The position numbers were made by a program, and so were the translations under genes. A stretch of DNA of 46,765 bases from Planctomycetota bacterium (GTDB lineage: Bacteria; Planctomycetota; Phycisphaerae; Sedimentisphaerales; Anaerobacaceae), in contig JAMCWO010000005.1 in assembly GCA_023481165.1 (NCBI GenBank), positions 1-46,765 on the forward strand, in the 5' to 3' direction. The notes under the pieces are model-generated. The model searched no databases, had not been told where the DNA came from, and saw only the letters and a program-made list of their open reading frames with translations. Below, one piece after another: positions 1 through 7,960 of the stretch. Every line of letters begins with the position of its first letter. The first letter of the stretch is position 1.

Positions 1-2
1 CG

Positions 3-1139
3 GTAGGACGACACGGCGTGAATTGGCAGGCGATATGGGCCCGCTACGAGCCGCTGGTGGCCTATGTGAATCACCGCGCTGACCTGACCTACATCATCGG
101 CGAGATGATCGGCGAATTGAACTCCGGCCACACGTACGTCGGCGGCGGCGAGTGCCCCAAGCCCGAGCGCATCCCGCTGGGCCTGCTCGGCGCCGAGCTG
201 ACGCGGGATGCCCAGACCGGATATTACAAGATCGCCAGGATCCTGCGGGGCGAAAACTGGGACAAGAGCGAGCGGTCGCCCCTGACGGAGATCGGGGTCG
301 AGGCCAAAGAGGGCGACTTCATCCTCGCCGTCGACGGCCGCTCCACCGCCGAGGTGAAGAACATCTATGAGCTGCTGGTGAACAAGGCGGGCAAACAGGT
401 GACGCTCAAGGTCAATTCCAAGCCGGAACTGGCCGGCAGCCACGAGACAATCGTCGTGCCGACCGACAGCGAAGAGAACCTGTACTACTACGCCTGGGTC
501 CAGGGCAACATCGAAAAGGTCACGAAGGCCACCGGCGGCAAAGTCGGCTACCTCCATGTGCCTGACATGGGGGCGCCTGGATTGAACGAGTTCGTCAAGC
601 ACTTCTACCCGCAGATCCGCAAGAAGGCCCTGATCATCGACGTGCGCGGCAACGGCGGCGGCAACGTCTCGCCCATGCTGATCGAGCGGCTCCGGCGGGA
701 GGTCGCGATGATCGACTTCGCCCGCAACACCGTCCCAGCGCCGGACCCGGAGGAGATGATCTACGGGCCGATGGTCTGCCTGGCGGACGAGTTTTCCGCC
801 TCCGACGGCGATCTGTTCACCTACCGCTTCAAGCAGTACAAGCTCGGCAAAGTCATCGGCAAGCGCACCTGGGGCGGCGTGATCGGCATTCGCGGCACCC
901 TGCCGCTGCTGGACGGCAGCTACCTGAACAAGCCCGAGTTCTCGCGCTACGGCGTGGACGGCAAGAGCTGGATCATCGAGGGCCAGGGCGTCGAGCCGGA
1001 CATCACGGTGGACAACGACCCTGCGAAGGAATACGCCGGCGTCGACCAGCAACTCGACAAGGCGATTGAAGTAATTCTCGAAGAGCTCAAAACCAAGGAG
1101 AAGACCATCCCCCCGCTACCTCCGTACCCGGTCAAGTAA
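3..1139 (+). CDS. Tricorn/S41-type serine protease, 3' part only
   Basis: This is the C-terminal part of a peptidase of the tricorn/C-terminal-processing (S41) kind. The reading frame is open to the window edge, and the residues before the GTG at 18 (RHGV-NW) already fit the family, so the true start lies upstream. Visible features in order are a core segment with GELNSGHTYV, whose His matches the tricorn catalytic His, a PDZ domain around residues 70-135, and the protease core with VRGNGGG and DEFSASDGD, where Ser is the expected nucleophile. The C-terminal GVEPDI segment probably carries the catalytic Glu. Tricorn-type enzymes trim peptides released by larger proteases. The beta-propeller half expected upstream is not in the window. 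It ends 117 bp from the convergent DUF2442 gene. Family assignment is firm; substrate is unknown. Confidence 0.88.
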   Translation, partial: VGRHGVNWQAIWARYEPLVAYVNHRADLTYIIGEMIGELNSGHTYVGGGECPKPERIPLGLLGAELTRDAQTGYYKIARILRGENWDKSERSPLTEIGVEAKEGDFILAVDGRSTAEVKNIYELLVNKAGKQVTLKVNSKPELAGSHETIVVPTDSEENLYYYAWVQGNIEKVTKATGGKVGYLHVPDMGAPGLNEFVKHFYPQIRKKALIIDVRGNGGGNVSPMLIERLRREVAMIDFARNTVPAPDPEEMIYGPMVCLADEFSASDGDLFTYRFKQYKLGKVIGKRTWGGVIGIRGTLPLLDGSYLNKPEFSRYGVDGKSWIIEGQGVEPDITVDNDPAKEYAGVDQQLDKAIEVILEELKTKEKTIPPLPPYPVK

Positions 1140-1256
1140 CTTGCTCGACTGAGACGCTCAGCTTGTGGCGGTAGAGGGACACTCATTGCACTCGTTACGG
1201 TGCGAGGACCAAGTCATCCGCGATATCCCTCACGATGATAATGCCTCGACTATGTC

Positions 1257-1502
1257 CTATGTCCTTTCCACAACCCTGCACTTGGCACGTACGAATTCTG
1301 GGTCCAAATCCACTCCACATTCCCACTCTACAGTGTCGAATGCGATGCGCACCCGCTTGAACTGCTCGAAATCATTGAGCTTCTTGAACACGCCGAAATT
1401 CAGATAAGGAGTCATGTCCAGAACACCTTCAATTCCATCCTCAAAGGCGACGAACAGAGAGAAGTCCTCGTTCGGACGGACACTGACGACGGCTTGATAC
1501 AT
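1257..1502 (-). CDS. DUF2442 family small protein (TA-like partner)
   Basis: An 81-residue protein of the DUF2442 type. The pattern FVAFEDGIEGVLDMTPYL, then FKKL-D-EQFKRVRI-F-TVEW and a closing DLDPEFV, is the family signature. It starts at an ATG with TAGGAGAG about 7 nt upstream and follows the DUF4160 gene after an 11-nt gap, so the two are surely cotranscribed. DUF2442 proteins are small and often paired with DUF4160; such pairs resemble toxin-antitoxin modules, but the role of each half is not established. The pairing is seen here; the function is inference. Confidence 0.85.
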   Translation of the reverse strand: MYQAVVSVRPNEDFSLFVAFEDGIEGVLDMTPYLNFGVFKKLNDFEQFKRVRIAFDTVEWECGVDLDPEFVRAKCRVVERT

Positions 1503-1513
1503 CTCACGCTCTC

Positions 1514-1780
1514 CTACTGCAGAGGTTGAATCCGGAACGGCTCGTCACCACTCATCACGAGGTTCCAATCAGCCATCAGTTCCTCTTGATGTAGTTCCAC
1601 CCACGCCTGAATGAGCTTCCGCTGTCGGGGCGGAAGAGAACCTTCAATGACCTCTCCTGTGCGGATGTCAACCGACGCCTTAAACTCGTTGTAGAATGCG
1701 TGGAAATGTGGCGGGTTGTGTTCACCAGGCGCAAAGTACAATCGAATGATGATGCCATAGAACATCGATATGGTCGGCAT
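1514..1780 (-). CDS. DUF4160 family small protein (TA-like partner)
   Basis: An 88-residue DUF4160 protein. The hallmark is MPTIS-F-GI-IR-Y, then HNPPHFHAFYNEFKA, followed by an acidic/basic C-terminus (RQRKLIQAWVELHQEELMADW). The frame extends 21 codons further upstream, but the ATG at 1780 has a clear AAAGGAG 8-9 nt before it and begins with the usual MPTIS, so that start is chosen. First gene of a two-gene unit with DUF2442. The HFHAFY histidine cluster could bind metal or form an active site, but no activity is established. Confidence 0.87.
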   Translation of the reverse strand: MPTISMFYGIIIRLYFAPGEHNPPHFHAFYNEFKASVDIRTGEVIEGSLPPRQRKLIQAWVELHQEELMADWNLVMSGDEPFRIQPLQ

Positions 1781-1829
1781 GCAATTATTCTCCTTTGTCA
1801 GTTCGTATGACTCGGGAAACAACACCGAC

Positions 1830-1858
1830 ACCATACTGCACATTACACGGTGTTACAA
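1830..1858 (-). promoter_or_regulatory. Possible sigma70 promoter of the DUF4160/DUF2442 pair
   Basis: On the minus strand TTGTAA is followed after 17 nt by TATGGT, about 50 nt upstream of the DUF4160 start. Four of six positions match in each box, with ideal spacing. It lies in the 106-bp gap after the LptC-like gene, so the small pair need not depend on the upstream operon. Confidence 0.35.
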
Positions 1859-1886
1859 GCCGAAATTCATCGCCACGGGGACGTGC

Positions 1887-4043
1887 CTATCGCCGGACCT
1901 GGAAGGTGCTGGGGGCGAGGATCTCGGCCTGGGCGCGGCCGGTTCTGAGATCGAGGTCGATCTGATCGACCAAGGCGCCGTTGAGATAGCAGGGTTGCTC
2001 GGCGTCGCCGCGGACCGCCACGAGGGACTGAGCGTAATCATACGACAGCGAGGAGCCGATGAAGCTCTGGCCGCTCGTCGGGTCCTCGTATTCGTACTCG
2101 ATGCCTTGGGTCGCCGTGAGCGAGGCGAGCTCCAGATGGCCTTTGGTCACTTCGCGCAGCAGGGCCTCGACGTGGCCGGCAATCGCCCGCGTGTGCCGGT
2201 CGTACCTGCCGTTGGTCAGCGGGAAATAGTCGAGCAGAAGCTGTTGTGCCTTGTCCTCGGCGACGATGCGGTTCGTCGCGCCGGAGTAGATCAGCTTGTC
2301 GAAATTGGTCAACCGGGCGATGCACGGGCGGCCGAAGCTGAATTGATTCGGATCGGCCTTGGGATTGACCAACTCGTCGTTGCGCATCCAGATCTCGCCG
2401 GGACCGAGGGCTGTCACCTTGGGGCCAGCTTCGTACTGCAGTTGCGCCGCCTCCAGCGTCGTCCCGCCGACCAGCTTGTCGCGGCTTTTGCGCAGGATGC
2501 GGAGGGCCGCCGGACCACCCTCGGTGACGATCTTGCGGGCCGTAACATTGTCGCCCTTCGGCCGATTGGGGTCGGTCGCGATATCGAGAGTCAATTGGGG
2601 CGCCGTCAGGAGGTACTCATACGTCAGATTCGGCTCGGAGCGCAGCAACACGACCTGGCACCCCCCTTCGAAAAGCACCTGGTTGGTCGCCGCCAGGAAG
2701 CGCACCGCTTTTTGGGCCGTGATCGTCATCGGCAGCGCCTGCGCCGCCGTCTTGGCTCCCTTGAGGCCGTTGGGATCGAGCGGAAACGCTATTTCGACCG
2801 GGCCTTCCAGCGCGGTGTCGGTAGTGAAGGCATCGAAGTGAATCCGCCGGGCCGCCGCCCGTTGCCGGTCCGGCGTCCCGGCGGGCGGATTCTGGAACAC
2901 AGGAGAAGGAGGACGGAGGGCGGCGCGGCCTTGTGCCTTCTGTCGCCTGGCCTCCGGCTTCAGTTTCGTATCCATGGGCGTGACTTCGAGCCCGCCATCA
3001 CAGGTGACGACTGTGTCAAAGGCCTCCGGGGGGATCGCGCTGATGACAGAATGCGACGAGGCGGTCGGGACCAGGGCCTCCGCCCCCGGGGAAGGAACAG
3101 CATTGGGCTCGCTGCGGTCTGCCGCTCGTTGGACCGATGCCTTGGGCTTCTTCGAGCCGGACCCGGGAATCTGGTCGATCGCCAATTCGTCCCGTGCCGT
3201 GACCACACGCTCCGGCGTGGCAATGGCCACATTGCTATGGAAGATGCATTGGTAGCGGTCGGCAGGCGATGGATCGGGGCCGGTCCCAGCCGGCGTCGGT
3301 CGGGCCGAGGCACCCGGCGCGGGTCCGGCCGCCGGGGGACGCTGTCGCGGCGTCAGATCGGCGACCGAGCCCAGCTCCCGGCTGCTCAATCGCAGGCTGT
3401 CGAGCTGAAAAATCTGGAAGAGTTCCAACCGGCTGCGGCCTCCATCATAGATCAGCTCCATGCCGGTGCCGGTAAGCTGCGCCTGGCGGGAGAGGAAACG
3501 GACGGCCCCGGTGGAGGAAAACAGCGACTGGGCCGCCTGGAAGCCCACATCGTCGAGATGGATGAAGCACTCCAGGGCGTCATTCGGCTCCGTGGGGAGG
3601 ATATGAATGACGACATTGCCCGAAAACTGCGCATCCTCGGCCATGAGCTGCGAGAAGATCGCCTCGACCTGGACCTTGCCCCGGTTAGCCGTGACCTCGC
3701 AACGAAAGGTGGGAAAGAACAGCTTCATGTAGGGGTTCGTGATTTCCCACTGTTTGCTCTGTTTGTGCAGAAGCTGTTCGAAGCCGAAGACCCGATCCAC
3801 CTGGTTGTTCTCGTTGCGGTGCAGGAAGCGGGTCTGCTCGACCTTGCCAATGTCGACGCCGAGGACCGTGCCGACCCCCTGCGGCGAACTTACGTTCACA
3901 TCAGCCACCGGCACGGGCAGCGCCTTGGTGATCTCCACCGCGATGGGCGGCGTCCGATTGGCTCGCGCATAGAGCCAATAGACCCCGAGCAGTACGGCCA
4001 GAGCGATCAAACCCACAACGAATTTGCGAAGGGGCGCCTGCAT
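1887..4043 (-). CDS. Very large LptC/LptA (OstA)-like LPS transport protein
   Basis: A 718-residue protein with one N-terminal membrane anchor (about residues 8-27) and a long periplasmic part. The C-terminal segment has the OstA/LptA style (SLSYDYAQSLVAVRGDAEQP, then a buried-strand pattern ending LDLRTGRAQAEI), typical of the beta-jellyroll proteins that carry LPS across the periplasm. It follows kdsD-kdsC by 18 nt, exactly where lptC sits in E. coli. E. coli LptC and LptA are each under 200 residues, so this looks like an expanded or fused LptC-LptA. A proline/alanine-rich stretch at about residues 240-275 and an Arg/Pro-rich one near 370-400 look like linkers. Start ATG has GGGGGA upstream. 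LptC-like assignment rests on position, anchor and weak fold signature. Confidence 0.68.
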   Translation of the reverse strand: MQAPLRKFVVGLIALAVLLGVYWLYARANRTPPIAVEITKALPVPVADVNVSSPQGVGTVLGVDIGKVEQTRFLHRNENNQVDRVFGFEQLLHKQSKQWEITNPYMKLFFPTFRCEVTANRGKVQVEAIFSQLMAEDAQFSGNVVIHILPTEPNDALECFIHLDDVGFQAAQSLFSSTGAVRFLSRQAQLTGTGMELIYDGGRSRLELFQIFQLDSLRLSSRELGSVADLTPRQRPPAAGPAPGASARPTPAGTGPDPSPADRYQCIFHSNVAIATPERVVTARDELAIDQIPGSGSKKPKASVQRAADRSEPNAVPSPGAEALVPTASSHSVISAIPPEAFDTVVTCDGGLEVTPMDTKLKPEARRQKAQGRAALRPPSPVFQNPPAGTPDRQRAAARRIHFDAFTTDTALEGPVEIAFPLDPNGLKGAKTAAQALPMTITAQKAVRFLAATNQVLFEGGCQVVLLRSEPNLTYEYLLTAPQLTLDIATDPNRPKGDNVTARKIVTEGGPAALRILRKSRDKLVGGTTLEAAQLQYEAGPKVTALGPGEIWMRNDELVNPKADPNQFSFGRPCIARLTNFDKLIYSGATNRIVAEDKAQQLLLDYFPLTNGRYDRHTRAIAGHVEALLREVTKGHLELASLTATQGIEYEYEDPTSGQSFIGSSLSYDYAQSLVAVRGDAEQPCYLNGALVDQIDLDLRTGRAQAEILAPSTFQVRR

Positions 4044-4061
4044 CGTCCATGTCCCCCATCG

Positions 4062-4589
4062 CTACGTGCGATAGCGTTCCATCAGGCTCTGCCACCGGCC
4101 GGAGCCCTTGAGAATGTACTCGATCACCTCGCGCACAGCCCCATCCCCGCCCGCGCGGGCCGTGACATAATCCGCACACGCCTTGACCTCGTCGACCGCG
4201 TTGGCCACCGCCACGGCCAAGCCGACATAGCCCAGGACGGGCAGGTCCATCACATCGTCGCCCACGTACGCGACCTTCTGCGCCGGTACACCCACCTCCG
4301 TCAGAAGCTTCTGCAACGCGGGCAGCTTTTCATGACAGTCCTGCACGACATACGAGATCTGCAACTCTTCGGCCCGGCGGCTCGTCGCCACCGAGCTGCG
4401 CCCGCTGAGCCAGGCTACTTTCAGACCGGCCCGCTGCCACAGGCGAAGGCCGTGCCCGTCGAGAACATGAAAGCATTTGCTCTCGCTCCCATCATTATGA
4501 GTGATAATCCGGCCGTCCGTCAAGACGCCATCGACATCCAGCACCAGCATTTCGATGGCGTTCAGGTCCGCCTTAGGCTTTTTGCTCAT
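4062..4589 (-). CDS. kdsC: 3-deoxy-D-manno-octulosonate-8-phosphate phosphatase
   Basis: A 175-residue HAD-superfamily phosphatase that removes phosphate from KDO-8-P in the cytoplasm, giving the KDO used in LPS inner core. The nucleophile motif LDVDGVLTDGRI (Asp18 and Asp20) and the C-terminal YVGDDVMDLPVL are classic KdsC signatures, and the length is that of the cap-less C0 family. It overlaps the stop of kdsD in an ATGA, implying translational coupling. The SD is AAGGTGG inside the end of kdsD. Substrate follows from sequence plus the kdsD neighbour. Confidence 0.95.
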   Translation of the reverse strand: MSKKPKADLNAIEMLVLDVDGVLTDGRIITHNDGSESKCFHVLDGHGLRLWQRAGLKVAWLSGRSSVATSRRAEELQISYVVQDCHEKLPALQKLLTEVGVPAQKVAYVGDDVMDLPVLGYVGLAVAVANAVDEVKACADYVTARAGGDGAVREVIEYILKGSGRWQSLMERYRT

Positions 4590-5644
4590 CCGACCACCTT
4601 GATCGTTACGATGTCCTGCACGTCGATCAAGCCGATAGGCCGGTCTTGGGCATCGACCACGGGCAACTCGTCGATACGGTATTTGTGGAAGAGCGCGGTA
4701 GCCTCCGAAGCCAAGGCATCGGCCCGGATGCGTTTGCAGCCGGTGGTCATGACGGCGCCGGCTTTCAGGTCGAGTGCGGCCGCCCCCGCGCGGGTCAGCA
4801 GCCGGCGCAGGTCGGCATCCGTGATGATCCCCGCCAGCCGGCCGGCCTCATCGACGACCATGACCGCCCCGTGGCGCTTCAGGTCGCTGGTCCGGTCCAG
4901 CATCTGCCGGATGGAGTCGCCCGCGCCGGCGAGGGGCAGTTTCTCCCCCGGCCGGAACATCATCGACTGCTCCACGGTCATCAGCTTCGCGCCGAGCGAG
5001 CCGCCCGGATGGAAACGCACGTAGTCCTCCACACTGAACTTGCGGGCCTTCATTACGGTGAACGCCAGCGCATCGCCGACCGCCAGCATGCAGGTCGTCG
5101 AGACGCTCGGCGCCACGCCCAGCGGGCACGCCTCGTTCACCTTGCCCATGCACAGGACGACATCACTATGCCGGCTCAGGGTCGAATCCTCGTCGCTGGT
5201 CAGTGCGATCAGTGCGATCTGGAGCTGTTTGACCAGGTTGATAAGCCGGATGATCTCATCGGTCTCGCCCCCGTAGCTCAGAACGATCACGATGTCCTCG
5301 CGGCGCAGACGTCCGAGGTCGCCATGGACGGCCTCGACCGGATGCAGAAAATGGCTCGGCGTCCCCGTGGAGGCCAGAGTCGCACTGATCTTTCGCCCGA
5401 TGATACCGGCCTTGCCAATCCCGCTGACAATGCATGAGCCGCGGCAGTGGTAGATCATCTCGGCGGCACGGGCGAACGCGCCGTTGACGATTGGCGTCAT
5501 CGCTGCGATCGCCTCGGCCTCGGAGACAATGACCCGCCGGGCATATTCCAAGTCAAACTCCACAGCCTTCGGACTCCCTGCGGCGGCCACCGGAGCAGCG
5601 CCGGTCCGATGGTTCTGGGCCGCGATGTGTTCATTCCCTGCCAT
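4586..5644 (-). CDS. kdsD: D-arabinose 5-phosphate isomerase
   Basis: A 352-residue KdsD/KpsF-type enzyme converting ribulose-5-P to arabinose-5-P, the first step of KDO synthesis. An N-terminal SIS domain (about residues 50-185; GSCIVSGIGKAG, then SHFLHPVEAVHGDLG and VLSYGGETDE) is followed by two CBS domains (about 225-350; DLKRHGAVMVVDEAGRLAGI and IDELPVVDAQDRPIGL). It is about 25 residues longer than E. coli KdsD, the extra being N-terminal and rich in Ala/His. No strong SD is seen before the ATG. It lies 31 nt downstream of the RNase E/G gene and is coupled to kdsC. Confidence 0.95.
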   Translation of the reverse strand: MAGNEHIAAQNHRTGAAPVAAAGSPKAVEFDLEYARRVIVSEAEAIAAMTPIVNGAFARAAEMIYHCRGSCIVSGIGKAGIIGRKISATLASTGTPSHFLHPVEAVHGDLGRLRREDIVIVLSYGGETDEIIRLINLVKQLQIALIALTSDEDSTLSRHSDVVLCMGKVNEACPLGVAPSVSTTCMLAVGDALAFTVMKARKFSVEDYVRFHPGGSLGAKLMTVEQSMMFRPGEKLPLAGAGDSIRQMLDRTSDLKRHGAVMVVDEAGRLAGIITDADLRRLLTRAGAAALDLKAGAVMTTGCKRIRADALASEATALFHKYRIDELPVVDAQDRPIGLIDVQDIVTIKVVG

Positions 5645-5675
5645 ATCTTGCGATCGAACCCGGATTCCGTGCTTC

Positions 5676-7202
5676 CTACAGCTTCACCTCGCTGCCGCGG
5701 TCGTTGTAGCACAGCAATGTGCGCTGCTCGCCGCGCACATCGGGCGAGGCGTGGATGATGATCCGCCGGTCGCTGGTCTGCTCGATCTGGGCGAGGGCGG
5801 TCCTCTTTTCATTCTGCAGGTAATCGCCGACTTCCTGGGAGACCGTCAGCTCGATCCGTCGGATGTGGTCCCGCGACACCGCCAAGTTCAGCAGGCGGAT
5901 GATCTCGAGGGCCAGCGACTCGTGGCTCTTGACGAAGCCCATGCCCGCACAGTGCGGACAGGCCAGGAAGGTGCTGAATTGCAACGACGGCCGCATCCGC
6001 TGGCGCGTCATCTCGACGACGCCGAACCGGCTGATGTGCAGAATCTTGGAGCGCGCCCGGTCTTTCCGGACCGCGTCGCGGAAGATCCGCTCCACCTCTT
6101 TGCGGTGCTTCGCATTGCGCATATCGATGAAATCGCAGACGATCAGGCCGCCGAGGTCGCGCAGCCGCAGTTGCCGGGCGATCTCGTTCGCGGCCTCTAG
6201 ATTGTTCTCATAAGCCGTCTGCTCGGCGTTCTTCTGCCGGCGGAACCGCCCGCTGTTGACGTCAATGGCGACCAGGGCCTCCGTCTGCTCGATCACGATG
6301 GAACCGCCGCTCTTGAGCTCCACCTCACGGGCCTGAATCTTGGCGATCTCCTCTTCGATCTGGTACTTGTGAAACAGCGGGATCTTCTCGTCGTAATGAG
6401 TCACCTTGGGCTTGAGACGCGGCGCGGCGATCGAGAGAAAGTCCTTGATCTTGCGGACCGTGGCGTCGGAATCGCAGACAATCGTGACGATGTCATTGCC
6501 GATCAGGTCCCGCAGGGCCCGAATCACCAGGTCCGACTCCAGGTAGATCTCCCCCGGCGCCTTCTCGGTGTCCATGCGCTTCTGCATGGCGCGCCAGAGC
6601 CGGTCGAGATATTTCAGGTCCGCCTGGATGTCTTTCTTCGAGGCGCCCTCGCCGGCGGTTCGAATGATGAAGCCGTGCCCCTTCGGGGCTTTGCTCTCGT
6701 CGAAGAGCTGCGCCAGCCGTTTGCGCTCCTCCTCATCCTCGATCTTGTGCGAGATGCCGTAGTTCTTCATCCAGGGCATCATCACCAGGTGCTTGCCCGC
6801 CAGGGCCAGATAGGTGCTCAGAGTCGGCCCCTTGGTCTTGAGTCCCTCCTTCGTAACCTGGACGACGATCTCCTGGCCGCGGCGCAGACAATTCTGCATC
6901 GGGGGACGGTCCTTGAGGGCCTGCCGCCGGCCGATGACTTCCAGCACCCCGTTCTTGTTCCCGGGGAAATACCGGGGATGCAGATCGCTGATGTGGAGAA
7001 AGCCGTTCTTCTCGGTTCCGATATCGATAAACGCGGCCTGAATCCCCGACTCGATATTGACGACCCTCCCCTTGTAAATACTGCCGACATGAGTGCCCGC
7101 GCTGGCCCGCTCAACATAGAGCTCCTCGAGTTTGCCTTCTTCCACAACGGCGACCCGGCACTCTTCCCGCTCGGCGACGTTAATCAACATCTCACGTGCC
7201 AT
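5676..7202 (-). CDS. Ribonuclease E/G family endoribonuclease
   Basis: A 508-residue single-strand endoribonuclease for rRNA processing and mRNA turnover. It opens with MAREMLINV, then an S1 RNA-binding domain (about residues 35-125, split by an insertion as in RNase G), an RNase H-like and 5'-sensor region, the catalytic part with LVAIDVNSG and GGLIVCDFIDMRN (the two metal-binding Asp residues), and a Zn-link CPHCAGMG near residue 415. There is no long disordered C-terminal degradosome scaffold, so it is closer in size to RNase G. ATG has GAGGATTTGGAAG upstream. Its start overlaps the end of the DUF2344 gene by 11 nt, a pairing common in many phyla. Confidence 0.94.
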   Translation of the reverse strand: MAREMLINVAEREECRVAVVEEGKLEELYVERASAGTHVGSIYKGRVVNIESGIQAAFIDIGTEKNGFLHISDLHPRYFPGNKNGVLEVIGRRQALKDRPPMQNCLRRGQEIVVQVTKEGLKTKGPTLSTYLALAGKHLVMMPWMKNYGISHKIEDEEERKRLAQLFDESKAPKGHGFIIRTAGEGASKKDIQADLKYLDRLWRAMQKRMDTEKAPGEIYLESDLVIRALRDLIGNDIVTIVCDSDATVRKIKDFLSIAAPRLKPKVTHYDEKIPLFHKYQIEEEIAKIQAREVELKSGGSIVIEQTEALVAIDVNSGRFRRQKNAEQTAYENNLEAANEIARQLRLRDLGGLIVCDFIDMRNAKHRKEVERIFRDAVRKDRARSKILHISRFGVVEMTRQRMRPSLQFSTFLACPHCAGMGFVKSHESLALEIIRLLNLAVSRDHIRRIELTVSQEVGDYLQNEKRTALAQIEQTSDRRIIIHASPDVRGEQRTLLCYNDRGSEVKL

Positions 7203-7935
7203 CTTCCAAATCCTCTGCCCTGGTTTCCATGCAGGGCTCTTTCGATGAATCCTTCCGTTCGGTTGTCTCCCAGATCACATTGGTCCGGCGGACCGGCCCC
7301 GCCAGATCCGCCGCAGTCAGCCCGAAAAGCCGGAGGATCTCCTCCACGCGGATCGAGCCGCCCTCCCCGGTCCGATGCTGCACGGTCAGGGCTCCACCCT
7401 CCAGGCGCACCGAAAGCAGAAACGGCCGGACATCGACCGGCCGGGCCGGTTTGCCTTCCCCGGAAGCCCGTTCCACCATGCGGTGCTCACTCTCCATTAT
7501 TCTTACGATCCCATCCTGCAAACGTTCCGCCAGGCCCGCCCTCTCCGCGATCCGCAAGGGCAAGATGTACTCGGCCGAGCGCGGATGGTACGAGGTGCCG
7601 GCCGCCACGAGATCCACCGCCCACACTTCCATCCCCTCCGGCAACTGCTCCGCCAGCGCCCGTTTCACCGTCGCCTCCCGTTCGGCCCGGCTCTCCACGG
7701 CGGCGTCTGCTTCGCACAGCCTGGCAACGAGCAACTCCTCTTCGGCCTCCACGCCCACCGGCCGCGGCAAGGGCAGCGACATCCGCGGGTGCGGGTTGAA
7801 CCCCTCGGAGTATCGCACGGGAAGATTCGCCCGGGCGCAGGCCCGCTGCCAGACACGCGCCGTTTCCGCATGCGAAAGAAATCGCATCGCTCCCGCGATC
7901 CGGAATCGAATGGCCGCCGTTGAGTCAGCAATCAT
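7192..7935 (-). CDS. Radical-SAM-linked DUF2344 (TIGR03936) protein
   Basis: About 247 residues. The block MRFLSHAETARVWQRACAR, PVRYSEGFNPHPRMSLPLP and GVEAEEE is the signature of the TIGR03936/DUF2344 family. In many genomes this domain sits next to, or is fused with, a radical SAM protein and precedes RNase E/G, as here; no radical SAM gene is adjacent. The molecular role is unknown, though the genomic link suggests RNA or ribosome modification. Two starts, TTG 7938 and ATG 7935, lie back to back with AAGGA 10-14 nt upstream; an internal ATG (MRFLSHAE) is also possible. It is 25 nt after ptsI. Confidence 0.85.
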   Translation of the reverse strand: MIADSTAAIRFRIAGAMRFLSHAETARVWQRACARANLPVRYSEGFNPHPRMSLPLPRPVGVEAEEELLVARLCEADAAVESRAEREATVKRALAEQLPEGMEVWAVDLVAAGTSYHPRSAEYILPLRIAERAGLAERLQDGIVRIMESEHRMVERASGEGKPARPVDVRPFLLSVRLEGGALTVQHRTGEGGSIRVEEILRLFGLTAADLAGPVRRTNVIWETTERKDSSKEPCMETRAEDLEDGT

Positions 7936-7960
7936 CAATAATCAATCATCCTTCATCAAT

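Noticed and set aside
1770-5024. 1084-codon open frame on the plus strand
   Set aside because: It is antisense to the LptC-like, kdsC and kdsD genes, whose motifs are clear. Its translation is Arg/Leu-rich low-complexity and typical of GC-rich shadow frames.
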